Shown here one piece after another: positions 33,863 through 41,886 of a stretch of 64,000 nucleotides of DNA. Source of the stretch: Actinoallomurus sp963850195 (lineage in GTDB: Bacteria; Actinomycetota; Actinomycetes; Streptosporangiales; Streptosporangiaceae); the NCBI GenBank assembly GCA_963850195.1, contig CAWKKD010000005.1, positions 1,922,001 to 1,986,000 of the forward strand. Direction: 5' to 3'. The notes under the pieces were generated by a model that saw only the letters and a program-made list of their open reading frames with translations, was not told where the DNA came from and did no database searches. The position numbers and the translations under genes were made by a program. The first letter of the stretch is position 1; each line of letters starts with the position of its first letter.

Positions 33863-34846
33863 TCAGCGAAGGCGCGGCAGAACCTCGGCGCCGAGCCGAA
33901 GGATGTTCTCACGTACGCGCGCCGGGTCGCCCGCCCCCTCGGCCATCAGGATGAAATCCTCGATGCCGGTACGCTCCGCGGTCGCGGTCAGCGACGCCAC
34001 GCAGTCCTCGGCGGTGCCGACCGGATGGATGTCGCACAGCAGCCGCGCGTACTCCTCCGGGTCCCGTGGCCGGCGCGGCCGGTCGTCGACCGGGACGTAC
34101 CCGGCCAGGCCAGGTCCGAGCCACCGCGGCAGCGCGGTCATCAGCACGCTCCGCGCCTCGGCGCGGGTGTCGGCCACGTGGGCCACCGCCGCCGCCAGAT
34201 GCGCCGGTGCGCCCGACCCGTGCGCGGCGGCGTACCGGTCGGTCAGCGCGCGCTTCTCCGCGTCACCCGCGTGCATGCCGAGCAGCATCGGCAGGCCGCG
34301 CCGCGCGGCGAGCCGTACGGTCTCCTCCGACGTGCAGGCCAGCACGACCGGCGGTCCGGTCAGCGGGCGCGGAACCATCGCCACCTCGCGGAAGGGGAAG
34401 GCGCCCCGGCCCGCGACGCGGTCCCGTGCCAGGGCGTCGAGCAGCAGGTCCAGGCCATCGGCGAAGCCGGACTCGTACCGGTCGAGGCCGGTGCCGAACA
34501 CCTCGAGGTCCACCCAGGGTCCGCCGCGCCCGACGCCGAGGCGGAACCGGCCGCCGCCGACCTGGTCGAGCAGTGCGGCCTGCTCGGCGAGCGCGACCGG
34601 ATGCGTGGTGGACAGCACGCTGACCGCCGTGCCGACGGTGATCCGCTCGGTGCGGCCCAGGAGGTAGCCGGCGAGCGTGGTCGCGGACGGGCAGAGCCCG
34701 TAGGACATGAAGTGGTGCTCGGCGATCCAGACGCCGTCGAACCCGGCGATTTCGGCGGTGACGGCCGCGTCGACCGTACGGCGCAGCACCTCGGCGTCGC
34801 TCTGGCCGGGAAACCGCGCGGCCAGCAGGAAGAGCCCGATCCGCAT
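33863..34846 (-). CDS. LLM-class (luciferase-like, probably F420-dependent) oxidoreductase
   Basis: 327-residue TIM-barrel enzyme of the bacterial luciferase family. AEIAGFDGVWIAEHHFM, TERITVGTAVSVLSTTHPVALAEQAALLDQVGGGRFRLGVGRGG and FVLMAEGAG-like EDFILMAEGAG are typical of LLM proteins. In actinobacteria most bind coenzyme F420, some FMN. It stands between the beta-propeller gene and the L,D-transpeptidase, with no operon link that reveals its substrate. Confidence 0.87.
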   Translation of the reverse strand: MRIGLFLLAARFPGQSDAEVLRRTVDAAVTAEIAGFDGVWIAEHHFMSYGLCPSATTLAGYLLGRTERITVGTAVSVLSTTHPVALAEQAALLDQVGGGRFRLGVGRGGPWVDLEVFGTGLDRYESGFADGLDLLLDALARDRVAGRGAFPFREVAMVPRPLTGPPVVLACTSEETVRLAARRGLPMLLGMHAGDAEKRALTDRYAAAHGSGAPAHLAAAVAHVADTRAEARSVLMTALPRWLGPGLAGYVPVDDRPRRPRDPEEYARLLCDIHPVGTAEDCVASLTATAERTGIEDFILMAEGAGDPARVRENILRLGAEVLPRLR

Positions 34847-34863
34847 GCCTCACCTGAGCCGGG

Positions 34864-34901
34864 AGAAAAAGCACGGAGCCGTGCGATGGGCGCACGGCTC
34901 C
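34864..34901 (-). terminator. Rho-independent terminator of the L,D-transpeptidase gene
   Basis: Perfect 11-bp stem GGAGCCGTGCG/CGCACGGCTCC with a 5-nt loop; on the minus strand it is followed by GTGCTTTTTCTCC, a T-run rare in this GC-rich genome. It begins 9 bp after the stop. Confidence 0.88.
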
Positions 34902-34909
34902 GCGAGAGA

Positions 34910-35629
34910 TCAGCTGTGGACGTACACCATCGTGCCGATCGGCAGCAGCTTGGCGATGATGTCCGCGGTGCCCATCGGGGTCCGTACGCAGCCGTGCGAG
35001 GCCGGGTGCAGCGGGACCTCGGGCTCACCGTGGATGGCATAGCCACCGGTGAAGTAGTTGGCCTTGTACAGCTTGCCGAGCGGGGAGGTCTCCCAGCCGG
35101 CGGCCTTGCGGTACACCTTGAAGCTGCCGCGCGGGGTGTGCGCGACCGACCAGGTCCCCTGCGAGTAGTACTTCTGCTCCGAACCCGAGGAGATGTGGCT
35201 GATCAGCACGAGCTTGCCGCTCTTGTAGACGAACAGCAGCTGGTGCTTGATGTCGACCTCGGCCCGGCTCTTGGCGCCCTTGGGGTACAGCGGCTTGGGC
35301 GTCACCGGGTGGGCGAACGCCCCCCAGGTCTTGGTTCCGGCGTTCGAGCTCGGGCTGATGTGGTTGACCTTCTGGAAGGCCCAGACCCCGAAGCTCGTCG
35401 CCGGGCCCCACTGACCGTCGATCTTTCCCGGGTCGAAGTGCAGCGCCGTCAGCTTCTGCTGAAGGAGCTTCACCGCCGCCCCGTGGTCGCCGTAGTGCAG
35501 TGTGGGCTCGGCCTGCGCCTGGACGGCCGGCGTGGCGGGGGACGCCAGTGCGGGGGCCGTCAGCGCGGGGACCAAGGCAAATGCCGAAGCCGCCCCGAGC
35601 GCGACGGCCTTGCCCAGGCTAATTCGCAT
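34910..35629 (-). CDS. L,D-transpeptidase with peptidoglycan-binding domain
   Basis: 239 residues. Signal peptide (MRISLGKAVALGAASAFALV, cleavage near ALA), then a PG_binding_1 domain (LHYGDHGAAVKLLQQKLTALHFDPGKIDGQWGP), then a YkuD catalytic domain with GGYAIHGEPEVPLHPASHGCVR: the HGC cysteine forms the acyl-enzyme. It makes 3-3 crosslinks in peptidoglycan or ties proteins to it. The ATG at 35629 starts the signal peptide, with GGAG upstream. Single gene with its own terminator. Confidence 0.92.
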   Translation of the reverse strand: MRISLGKAVALGAASAFALVPALTAPALASPATPAVQAQAEPTLHYGDHGAAVKLLQQKLTALHFDPGKIDGQWGPATSFGVWAFQKVNHISPSSNAGTKTWGAFAHPVTPKPLYPKGAKSRAEVDIKHQLLFVYKSGKLVLISHISSGSEQKYYSQGTWSVAHTPRGSFKVYRKAAGWETSPLGKLYKANYFTGGYAIHGEPEVPLHPASHGCVRTPMGTADIIAKLLPIGTMVYVHS

Positions 35630-35744
35630 AACTCTTCTCCAAACGTCGACAATAACGCGACCCCCGTTGTACCTCATGGAGCCGCATCATTACGACGCTT
35701 ATCCGGGCGATAAGGTTCGGCCGGAGTTTTCCGGCGAACCGCCG

Positions 35745-36329
35745 CTAGCGTTTCGGCCTGGTAAGGGTCTCGACGCGCCCCTTGTAGGCGATTGCCCGAA
35801 CGTGCACGATCGGCGCGTCGGCGGGCAGCGCACCGTCCCAGTCGTCGTCGCGCGTGGTGCCGACGCCGCTCACCTCGACGCGGATCCCGGGTGGCACGAT
35901 GACTTCGATGTCAGACTTGTAGGCGACCGCGATAATGGTCGTGAGCTGCTCGGTCAGTTCGGCGGCCCGCAGGTCGATCAGCCCGGAGCCCTTGTAGACG
36001 ACGGCGCGGAACGTCCCGGGCACGCGCCACCTCCCGGCGTGCCGCAGGGAGTTCTTGTACGCGATCGCGTAACGGCCCGGCTCGGGGCCGGACACCGGTA
36101 CGGCCGGGCGCCGGGTGGCCGGGGCCGATGACGCGGGCAGATCGGCGAGCAGCCGGCCCAGGTCGGCGTGGGTGCGCGCGGCCAGCGCCGTCCGCATCCG
36201 GTCGTCGAACTCCTCGTCCGTGAGGCGGCCCTCGGCGAAGGCGAACTGCAGCCGGCCCACGGCCACGTCGCGCTCCGCGTCCGAGGCGCGCAGGTCAGGG
36301 TCCGGCTTCGCCTCGCGGTACGGCTCCAT
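35745..36329 (-). CDS. DUF1707 protein with LiaF-like C terminus
   Basis: 194 residues. The N-terminal DUF1707 domain (DLRASDAERDVAVGRLQFAFAEGRLTDEEFDDRMRTALAARTHADLGRLLADLP) is followed by a linker and a beta-rich part with AIAYKNSLRHAGRWRVPG, IIAVAYKSDIEVIVPPGIRVEVSGVG, as in LiaF/DUF2154-type cell-envelope stress proteins. AAGGAG precedes the ATG. The promoter shares a 17-bp element with the DUF4097-PadR operon at 45947, so both may answer to the same PadR regulator. No membrane segment was seen. Confidence 0.82.
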   Translation of the reverse strand: MEPYREAKPDPDLRASDAERDVAVGRLQFAFAEGRLTDEEFDDRMRTALAARTHADLGRLLADLPASSAPATRRPAVPVSGPEPGRYAIAYKNSLRHAGRWRVPGTFRAVVYKGSGLIDLRAAELTEQLTTIIAVAYKSDIEVIVPPGIRVEVSGVGTTRDDDWDGALPADAPIVHVRAIAYKGRVETLTRPKR

Positions 36330-36348
36330 GTCACATCTCCTTCGGGGG

Positions 36349-36365
36349 GAAAGTCGAGATGTATC
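36349..36365 (-). promoter_or_regulatory. GATACATCT element shared with the PadR operon
   Basis: On the minus strand this reads GATACATCTCGACTTTC, identical at 16 of 17 positions to 45947-45963 upstream of the DUF4097-PadR operon, in the same orientation relative to the gene. It lies 20 bp before the DUF1707 start. Confidence 0.55.
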
Positions 36366-36462
36366 TTAACTTGTCTTCTCTCTAAAGACGAGACCTTTCG
36401 CCGCGAAAGGCCCGCGGTTCCCCGTCCCGGCCGCCGGGCGCGCGACCCGTAAGGTTGATCCC

Positions 36463-37131
36463 GTGCTGCTACTGACGACGCTCGACGCCTGGCAGGCCGA
36501 GCCGGACCGGCCATTCCACAGCGAGACCGCCGCCTACGCGCCGGAGGAGGACGCGGTCGCGCTGGCCAACGACGCCTTCGGCGACGACGCGCAGGTGATC
36601 GCCCTGGACCTCGGCTTCTCCCGGCTGCAGATGCCCGGCACCGTCGAGCGGTCCACGGTCAAGGAGGTGCGGTACGCCCGCCGCAACCCGAGCGGGCTCG
36701 TGGTCGGGCTGTTCCCGCGACCGGCCGTCGCGGAGAGCCTCGGCATGCTGCCGCACCCGGAGGGCGGCTGGTTCCGCGAGACGTGGCGGGCCCCGTTCAC
36801 CGTCGCGGCCCACGGCGGGGAACGCGCGACCGCCACCGGCATCTACTTCCTGCTCGGCCCCGGCGAGGAGTCGATGTGGCACGCCGTACGCTCCGACGAG
36901 GTGTGGCTGTGGCACCGGGGCGGGCCGCTGGAGCTGACGATGGGCGGCGACGGTGAGCGCCCCGGTACACCCACGTCCGTGACGCTCGGACCGGCGGTCG
37001 AGCACGGCGAGCGCCCGCAGGTCGTGATCCCGTCGAACGTCTGGCAGGCCGCCCGGCCCGCGGCCGACCAGGAGGTCCTGGTCAGCTGCGTCGTCTCCCC
37101 AGGCTTCGACTTCGCCGACTTCCGGGTCTAA
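36463..37131 (+). CDS. DUF985 cupin with DUF952-like N-terminal domain
   Basis: 222 residues. The C-terminal part (about 90-222) is a DUF985 cupin: GMLPHPEGGWFRETWRAP, TGIYFLLGPGEESMWHAVRSDEVWLWHRGGPLEL and the end VSCVVSPGFDFADFRV. The first 85 residues (LLLTTLDAWQAEPDRPFHSETAAYAPEEDA, then VIALDLGFSRLQMP) resemble DUF952. If so, two small domains usually encoded separately are fused. The GTG start leaves little leader. Function unknown; cupins of this type may be sugar epimerase- or hydrolase-like. Confidence 0.78.
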   Translation: MLLLTTLDAWQAEPDRPFHSETAAYAPEEDAVALANDAFGDDAQVIALDLGFSRLQMPGTVERSTVKEVRYARRNPSGLVVGLFPRPAVAESLGMLPHPEGGWFRETWRAPFTVAAHGGERATATGIYFLLGPGEESMWHAVRSDEVWLWHRGGPLELTMGGDGERPGTPTSVTLGPAVEHGERPQVVIPSNVWQAARPAADQEVLVSCVVSPGFDFADFRV

Positions 37132-37138
37132 CGCTCGT

Positions 37139-37933
37139 CTAGCGGTCGCGGAACCTCGGCGTGCGCTTCTCCATCGTGGCGGTGAGCCCCTCGGCCAGGT
37201 CCTCGGTGAGGAACGCCAGCGCCTGAGTACGGTTCTCGACCGCGAGCTGCTGGCGCAGGCCGGGCGCGTCGAGCGACAGGTTGAGCAGTTCCTTGGTGTG
37301 CCGCAGCCCGAACGGCGAGAGGTTCAGCAGCTCGCCGGCCAGCGCGAGGGCGACCTCGAGGTCCTTGCCCTCCTCCGCCGTCTCGGCGATCAGGCCGAGG
37401 TCGGCCGCCTCCGACGCGGTGACGGACCGGGCCCGGTAGAAGATCTCCGACGCGCGCGAGGCGCCGATCAGCCGGGGCAGCAGCCAGGTCAGCCCGAGGT
37501 CCCCGGCGGAGAACCCGAGGCGCAGGAACGGCGAGATGAACGTCGCGGTCGGGTCGGCGACCCGCAGGTCGCAGGCCAGCGCGAGCGTCATGCCCATGCC
37601 GACGACGGGGCCGTGCAGGGCCGCGATCACCGGCTGCGGGATCTCCCGCAGCCGCAGGACGATCTCACCGCTGCGGACCAGGCCACGGTAGATCCGGTCG
37701 ACGCCGCCGCCGGGACCGTCGCCGGGGGCACCGCCCTGGACGTCCATGCCGGACGTGAACGCGCGCCCGGCGCCGGTGAGGACCACGACCCGCGTCTCAT
37801 CGTCGGTCGCCAGCCCGTCGAGGATCGCGAGGAGCTCCTCGACCATGGCCGGGGTCACCGCGTTGAGACGATGCGGGCGGGACAGGGTGATGACGGCGAC
37901 CCCGTCCCGCCGCTCGAGCTCGACGTCGCTCAT
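37139..37933 (-). CDS. Enoyl-CoA hydratase/isomerase-family protein
   Basis: 264-residue crotonase-fold protein. The oxyanion-hole segments are VVLTGAGRAFTSGMDVQGG and AALHGPVVGMGMTLALACDLRVA, and the C terminus EKRTPRFRDR is usual for hydratases. A catalytic glutamate in the second active-site segment is not obvious (FSAGDLGLTW), so it might be an isomerase or a hydratase variant. It starts 10 bp after the SDR stop, forming a two-gene beta-oxidation-like operon. Confidence 0.85.
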   Translation of the reverse strand: MSDVELERRDGVAVITLSRPHRLNAVTPAMVEELLAILDGLATDDETRVVVLTGAGRAFTSGMDVQGGAPGDGPGGGVDRIYRGLVRSGEIVLRLREIPQPVIAALHGPVVGMGMTLALACDLRVADPTATFISPFLRLGFSAGDLGLTWLLPRLIGASRASEIFYRARSVTASEAADLGLIAETAEEGKDLEVALALAGELLNLSPFGLRHTKELLNLSLDAPGLRQQLAVENRTQALAFLTEDLAEGLTATMEKRTPRFRDR

Positions 37934-37943
37934 CGCGACCGGC

Positions 37944-38843
37944 TCACTTGAGCGCCTCGAACACGGCCATCGTCTGCTCGCCGATGTTCTTCGCGACGAG
38001 GTACGGGTCCGTCTCGTTGATCTGCTGCCAGTTGTCGCGGATGTCCTCGACGCTCAGGCCGTCCTTCTTGGTGAAGCCGGGCCCCTCGGCGACGAAGACG
38101 CGCGCGACGCGCCCGCCGCCAACGGAGTAGGTCTCACCGGAGCTCTGGTTGCTCTCGTGCGCCAGCCAGGTCACCACCGGCGTCACCAGCTCGACGCTCA
38201 GCTTGTCCTTGAACTCCGGCGGGAACAGGTCCTCCGTCATGCGGGTCCACGCGATCGGGGCGATCGCGTTCACCTTGATGTCGTACTTGGCGCCCTCGGC
38301 GGCGAGGGTCTTGGTCAGCCCGACCAGCCCCATCTTGGCCGAGGAGTAGTTGGCCTGGCCGAAGTTGCCGAACAGGCCGGCCGGCGAGGAGGTCATCACG
38401 ACCCTGCCGTACCCCTGCTCGCGCAGGTGCGGCCACGCGGCGTGCGTTACGAGGAAGGAGCCGCGCAGGTGCACGGCGATCACCTGGTCGAACTCCTCGG
38501 GTGCCATGTTCTTGAAGGACTTGTCCCGCAGGATGCCCGCGTTGTTGATCACGATGTCGAGCCGGCCGAAGGTGTCCAGCGCGGTCCGTACGATCGCCTC
38601 GGCGCCCTCGGCGGTCGCCACGTTGTCGGTGTTCGCGACGGCCTCGCCGCCCTTGCCCACGATCTCCTCGACCACCGCGGCCGCCGGGCCGGCGGAGGAG
38701 CCGCTGCCGTCGAGCGCACCACCCAGATCATTGACGACGACCTTGGCGCCGCGCGAGGCCAGCTCGAGCGCGTGCTGCCGGCCCAACCCCTGGCCGGCAC
38801 CGGTCACGATCGCCACTCGTCCGTCGAACCGGAGTTCCGCCAT
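37944..38843 (-). CDS. SDR-family 3-hydroxyacyl-CoA dehydrogenase (17beta-HSD4-like)
   Basis: 299 residues. Rossmann motif GAGQGLGRQHALELASRGAKVVVNDLGG and the catalytic Ser (VVMTSSPAGLFGN), Tyr and Lys (YSSAKMG) are present. VVNDLGG with the long GSGSS insertion and the C-terminal VGGGRVARVFVAEGPGF mark the MFE-2/17beta-HSD4 branch, which oxidises (3R)-hydroxyacyl-CoA or steroid CoA thioesters; mycobacterial Hsd4A belongs here. The ATG at 38843 lies 9 nt after GGAGG; an ATG at 38852 touches that site. No KstR-like operator was found upstream, so a steroid role is not proven. Confidence 0.88.
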   Translation of the reverse strand: MAELRFDGRVAIVTGAGQGLGRQHALELASRGAKVVVNDLGGALDGSGSSAGPAAAVVEEIVGKGGEAVANTDNVATAEGAEAIVRTALDTFGRLDIVINNAGILRDKSFKNMAPEEFDQVIAVHLRGSFLVTHAAWPHLREQGYGRVVMTSSPAGLFGNFGQANYSSAKMGLVGLTKTLAAEGAKYDIKVNAIAPIAWTRMTEDLFPPEFKDKLSVELVTPVVTWLAHESNQSSGETYSVGGGRVARVFVAEGPGFTKKDGLSVEDIRDNWQQINETDPYLVAKNIGEQTMAVFEALK

Positions 38844-38942
38844 CGTTTTCATCCTCCCTCACGCCTGATACTCAGCACAGTGTCTACCACGAAACCGAAT
38901 CACACTCGGCTTCAGGCGGCGACACGGCCGGCGCGAGGGTCC

Positions 38943-39611
38943 TCAGCGGTCCGAGACGGGCACCGGCGGCGTTGCCTCGCCGGCCTCATTGGCCTCGGCG
39001 CGCGCGGCCTGCTCCCGGCGCCTGCGGCGTACCGACCAGGCGACGAGCACGCCCACCGCGATCGCCGCGACGGCGATCGCCAGGACCCGGCCGGCCCACT
39101 GCGCGACGTGCTCGAAGGCGGTACCCGCGAGGTAGCCGCCGATCGTGAAGCCCACGCCCCAGGTGATGCCGCCCAGCGCGTTGAAGGTGAGGAACCTCGG
39201 GTACGGCATGCGGGCGCTGCCGGCCAGCGCGGGCATCATCGCGCGAAGCACCGCGGTGAACCGCCCCAGGAAGACCGCGAACGCGCCGCGGCGCCGTAGC
39301 AGGTCCTGCGCCTTGCCGACCTTGTCGCGGTGCTTGCGCAGCGCCTTGGTATCGAGGATCCGGTCCCCGAACCGGCGGCCGATCTCGTACCCGACCGAGT
39401 CGCCGACGACGGCCGAGAGCGCGATGATCACGAGCAGGAGCCACAGGGAGACCCGGTGCTGGCTCGCCAGCACCCCACCGACCACGATCGCGGTCTCACC
39501 TGGGAAGACGAAGCCGAAGAACAGCGCCGCCTCGGCGAACACCAGCGCCGCGATGACGGCGTAGATGACCGGCCCATGCAGGTTGAGCAGGGTGTCAGTG
39601 ATATGTCCCAC
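38943..39611 (-). CDS. DedA-family membrane protein
   Basis: 222 residues, GTG start. The SNARE-associated/VTT domain shows FAEAALFFGFVFPGETAIVVGGVLA near the N terminus and GRFTAVLRAMMPALAGSARMPYPRFLTFNALGGITWG in the middle, the DedA signature with its conserved F/G-R-x-x-P-x-x-R-like loop. About four to five membrane helices and a charged Arg/Glu tail follow. DedA proteins flip or help recycle lipid carriers and maintain proton-motive force. Confidence 0.9.
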   Translation of the reverse strand: MGHITDTLLNLHGPVIYAVIAALVFAEAALFFGFVFPGETAIVVGGVLASQHRVSLWLLLVIIALSAVVGDSVGYEIGRRFGDRILDTKALRKHRDKVGKAQDLLRRRGAFAVFLGRFTAVLRAMMPALAGSARMPYPRFLTFNALGGITWGVGFTIGGYLAGTAFEHVAQWAGRVLAIAVAAIAVGVLVAWSVRRRRREQAARAEANEAGEATPPVPVSDR

Positions 39612-39709
39612 GGGTGATCAACATCCCGATTGCGTCGGCACCATGGAAATAATCGTAGAGGGCGGTGGTCGGCTCCGGATCGCCCGGAGGTCGCACGGAC
39701 CCATCGCCC

Positions 39710-40621
39710 ATGGGGATGACCATGACGGGCATCGTTGAACGCGAGATGAACGACGGCCGGTTCGTACGGCAGCCGAACCGGTTCACCGGCCGCATCGGGA
39801 CCGGCGAGTTCCCCGCCGAGGCGGGCCGTTACCACCTCTACGCCTCCCTCGCCTGCCCCTGGGCGCACCGGTCGCTGATCGTGCGGCGCCTGCTCGGGCT
39901 CGAGGACGCGATCGGCCTGACGATCGTGGACCCGTTCCGCGACGAGGACGGCTGGCGGTTCACCCTGTCGCCGGACGACCGCGACCCGGTGACCGGCGCG
40001 CACCACCTGTCCGAGCTCTACCGCGCGACGGACCCCGCGTACGAGGGCCGCTGGACGGTGCCCTGCCTCTGGGACACCGAGACCCGGCGGCTCGTCACCA
40101 ACGACTACCCGCAGATCACGCTGACGCTGGAGAGCGAGTTCGCGCGGTTCGGCCGACCTGATGCGCCCGACCTGTACCCGGAAGAGCTGCGCGCGGAGAT
40201 CGACGAGCGCAACGACGAGGTCTTCCACAACGTCAACAACGGCGTCTACAAGGCGGGCTTCGCCACCGGGCAGGAGGCGTACGAGCAGGCCTTCGACGCG
40301 CTCTTCGCCACCCTCGACCGCCTCGAGGCGCACCTGACCGACCACGACTTCCTCGTCGGCGACCGGCTCACGGAGGCCGATGTACGCCTCTACCCGACGC
40401 TGGCGCGCTTCGACGCGGTCTACCACACCCATTTCAAGTGCAACCTGCGGCGTGTCATCGACTACCCGGCCCTGTGGGCGTACGCGCGGCGGCTCTACGC
40501 CATCCCGGCGTTCGGCGAGACCACCGACTTCGACCACATCAAGCGGCACTACTACGGCACCCATCCGCACCTGAACCCGTCCCGCATCGTCCCGAAGGGC
40601 CCCGCGATCTCCTGGACGTGA
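39710..40621 (+). CDS. Glutathionyl-hydroquinone reductase-like (ECM4/YqjG) protein
   Basis: 303 residues from the ATG at 39710; an ATG at 39722 is equally possible, as neither has a clear ribosome site. The N-terminal thioredoxin fold has LYASLACPWAHRSLIVRRLLGL, whose CPWA cysteine is the catalytic thiol of Xi-class GSTs, and the C-terminal helical GST domain reads VFHNVNNGVYKAGFATGQEAYEQAFDALF and FLVGDRLTEADVRLYPTLARFD. The family reduces glutathionyl-hydroquinones; in actinobacteria, which lack glutathione, mycothiol adducts are the likely substrate (inference). Confidence 0.87.
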   Translation: MGMTMTGIVEREMNDGRFVRQPNRFTGRIGTGEFPAEAGRYHLYASLACPWAHRSLIVRRLLGLEDAIGLTIVDPFRDEDGWRFTLSPDDRDPVTGAHHLSELYRATDPAYEGRWTVPCLWDTETRRLVTNDYPQITLTLESEFARFGRPDAPDLYPEELRAEIDERNDEVFHNVNNGVYKAGFATGQEAYEQAFDALFATLDRLEAHLTDHDFLVGDRLTEADVRLYPTLARFDAVYHTHFKCNLRRVIDYPALWAYARRLYAIPAFGETTDFDHIKRHYYGTHPHLNPSRIVPKGPAISWT

Positions 40622-40640
40622 TCGAGGTAGCGTCGGGGGC

Positions 40641-41693
40641 ATGTACGAGTTCGCGCTGAGCCTCACCCGGCAGCTGGAGCCCGACGGCAACCTCGTCTGG
40701 TCGCCCTACTCCGTCGCGTCGGCGCTCGGGCTGGCCGCGGCCGGTGCGCGCGGGCGAACGTATGAGGAGCTGACGGCCGCGCTCGGCGCCGCACCCGGTG
40801 AGCTGCGGCTCTCCGAGGCGGCCGGCCCGGCGGACGCCGAGATCGCGGTCGCCAACACGCTCTGGACGCGGGACGGGCTGCCCATCGAGGAATCGTACGA
40901 GCAGGCGCTGCGAGCGTTCCCCGGCGCGGCGGCGCACGGTGCCGCGTTCGCCGAGGACCCCGAGAGTGCCCGGCAGGCGATCAACGCGGACGTCGCGAAG
41001 ACGACCCGTGAGCTGGTCAAGGACCTGCTCCCGACCGGGTCGATCACTCCGCAGACCCTCGCCGTGATCGTCAACGCGCTCTACCTCAAGATCGCCTGGC
41101 GGAAGAAGTTCGCCGCGAACGAGACCCGGCCGGGCACCTTCCACGGCGGCTCAGGGCCGCGCGAGGTGCCGATGATGGGCCAGACCGGGCGCCTGCCGTA
41201 CGCCGAGGCGGACGGGTGGCGGCTGGTCTCGCTGGCGGCCGGCGCCGACGTCGTGGCGGACGTACTGCTCGGCCCCGAGGGCGAGACGGGCGTACCGTCC
41301 GCGGAGCTGCTCCGCCGCCTGTACGGCTCGGTGCGCTCGACCAAGGTCACGCTGACGCTGCCGAGGTTCCGGGTGGAGAGCCAGTGCGGCCTCCTCGGCC
41401 CCCTCGGGCGGCTAGGCGTACGCGAGGCGTTCGGCGAGGACGCCGACTTCTCCGGCATCAGCTCCGAGCCGCTCCGCGTCGACCGGGTCGAGCACAAGGC
41501 CGTGCTCGACGTCGACGAGGAAGGGTTCGAGGGCGCGGCGGCCACCGCCGTGATCATGGTGCCGGCGGGGATGGACCTGAGTGCGCCGCTGGACTTTCTC
41601 GTCGACCGGCCCTTTCTGATCGTCGTGCGCCATCCGGCCACGGAAGCGATCTATTTTGTGGCGCGCGTCACAGATCCTCCGTCTGCGGACTGA
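40641..41693 (+). CDS. Serpin (serine protease inhibitor)
   Basis: 350 residues of serpin fold. NLVWSPYSVASALGLAAAGARGRTYEEL is the helix B signature; IVNALYLKIAWRKKF and the C-terminal RPFLIVVRHPATEAIYFVARVTDP are also characteristic. The reactive loop hinge is DVDEEGFEGAAATAVIM; counting 17 residues from the first hinge glutamate places the scissile bond about VPA|GM, so P1 is Ala and elastase-like targets are expected. No signal peptide, so it is cytoplasmic. It begins 19 bp after the reductase-like gene. Confidence 0.92.
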   Translation: MYEFALSLTRQLEPDGNLVWSPYSVASALGLAAAGARGRTYEELTAALGAAPGELRLSEAAGPADAEIAVANTLWTRDGLPIEESYEQALRAFPGAAAHGAAFAEDPESARQAINADVAKTTRELVKDLLPTGSITPQTLAVIVNALYLKIAWRKKFAANETRPGTFHGGSGPREVPMMGQTGRLPYAEADGWRLVSLAAGADVVADVLLGPEGETGVPSAELLRRLYGSVRSTKVTLTLPRFRVESQCGLLGPLGRLGVREAFGEDADFSGISSEPLRVDRVEHKAVLDVDEEGFEGAAATAVIMVPAGMDLSAPLDFLVDRPFLIVVRHPATEAIYFVARVTDPPSAD

Positions 41694-41886
41694 AACGACC
41701 TGCCCCTTGTGAATGATCGCTCTCGACCGAAAACGCAGAGCGCATCTCTCACATCGTGGACATCCCATAAAGTGGCCCGGTCGGGGCGCGGGGTGCTCAC
41801 CGCCTGCCACAACGGCACGCGCGGGCGAGTAACCTTGTCTCGATTACCTGATCCATCTGCGAGCGCGGAAGAGGGCGATCTCCGCC

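Noticed and set aside
38853..38942. KstR-type site sought upstream of the SDR/enoyl-CoA hydratase pair
   Set aside because: No AACnnGTT core occurs in the gap, so these steroid-like enzymes are not assigned to the regulon.
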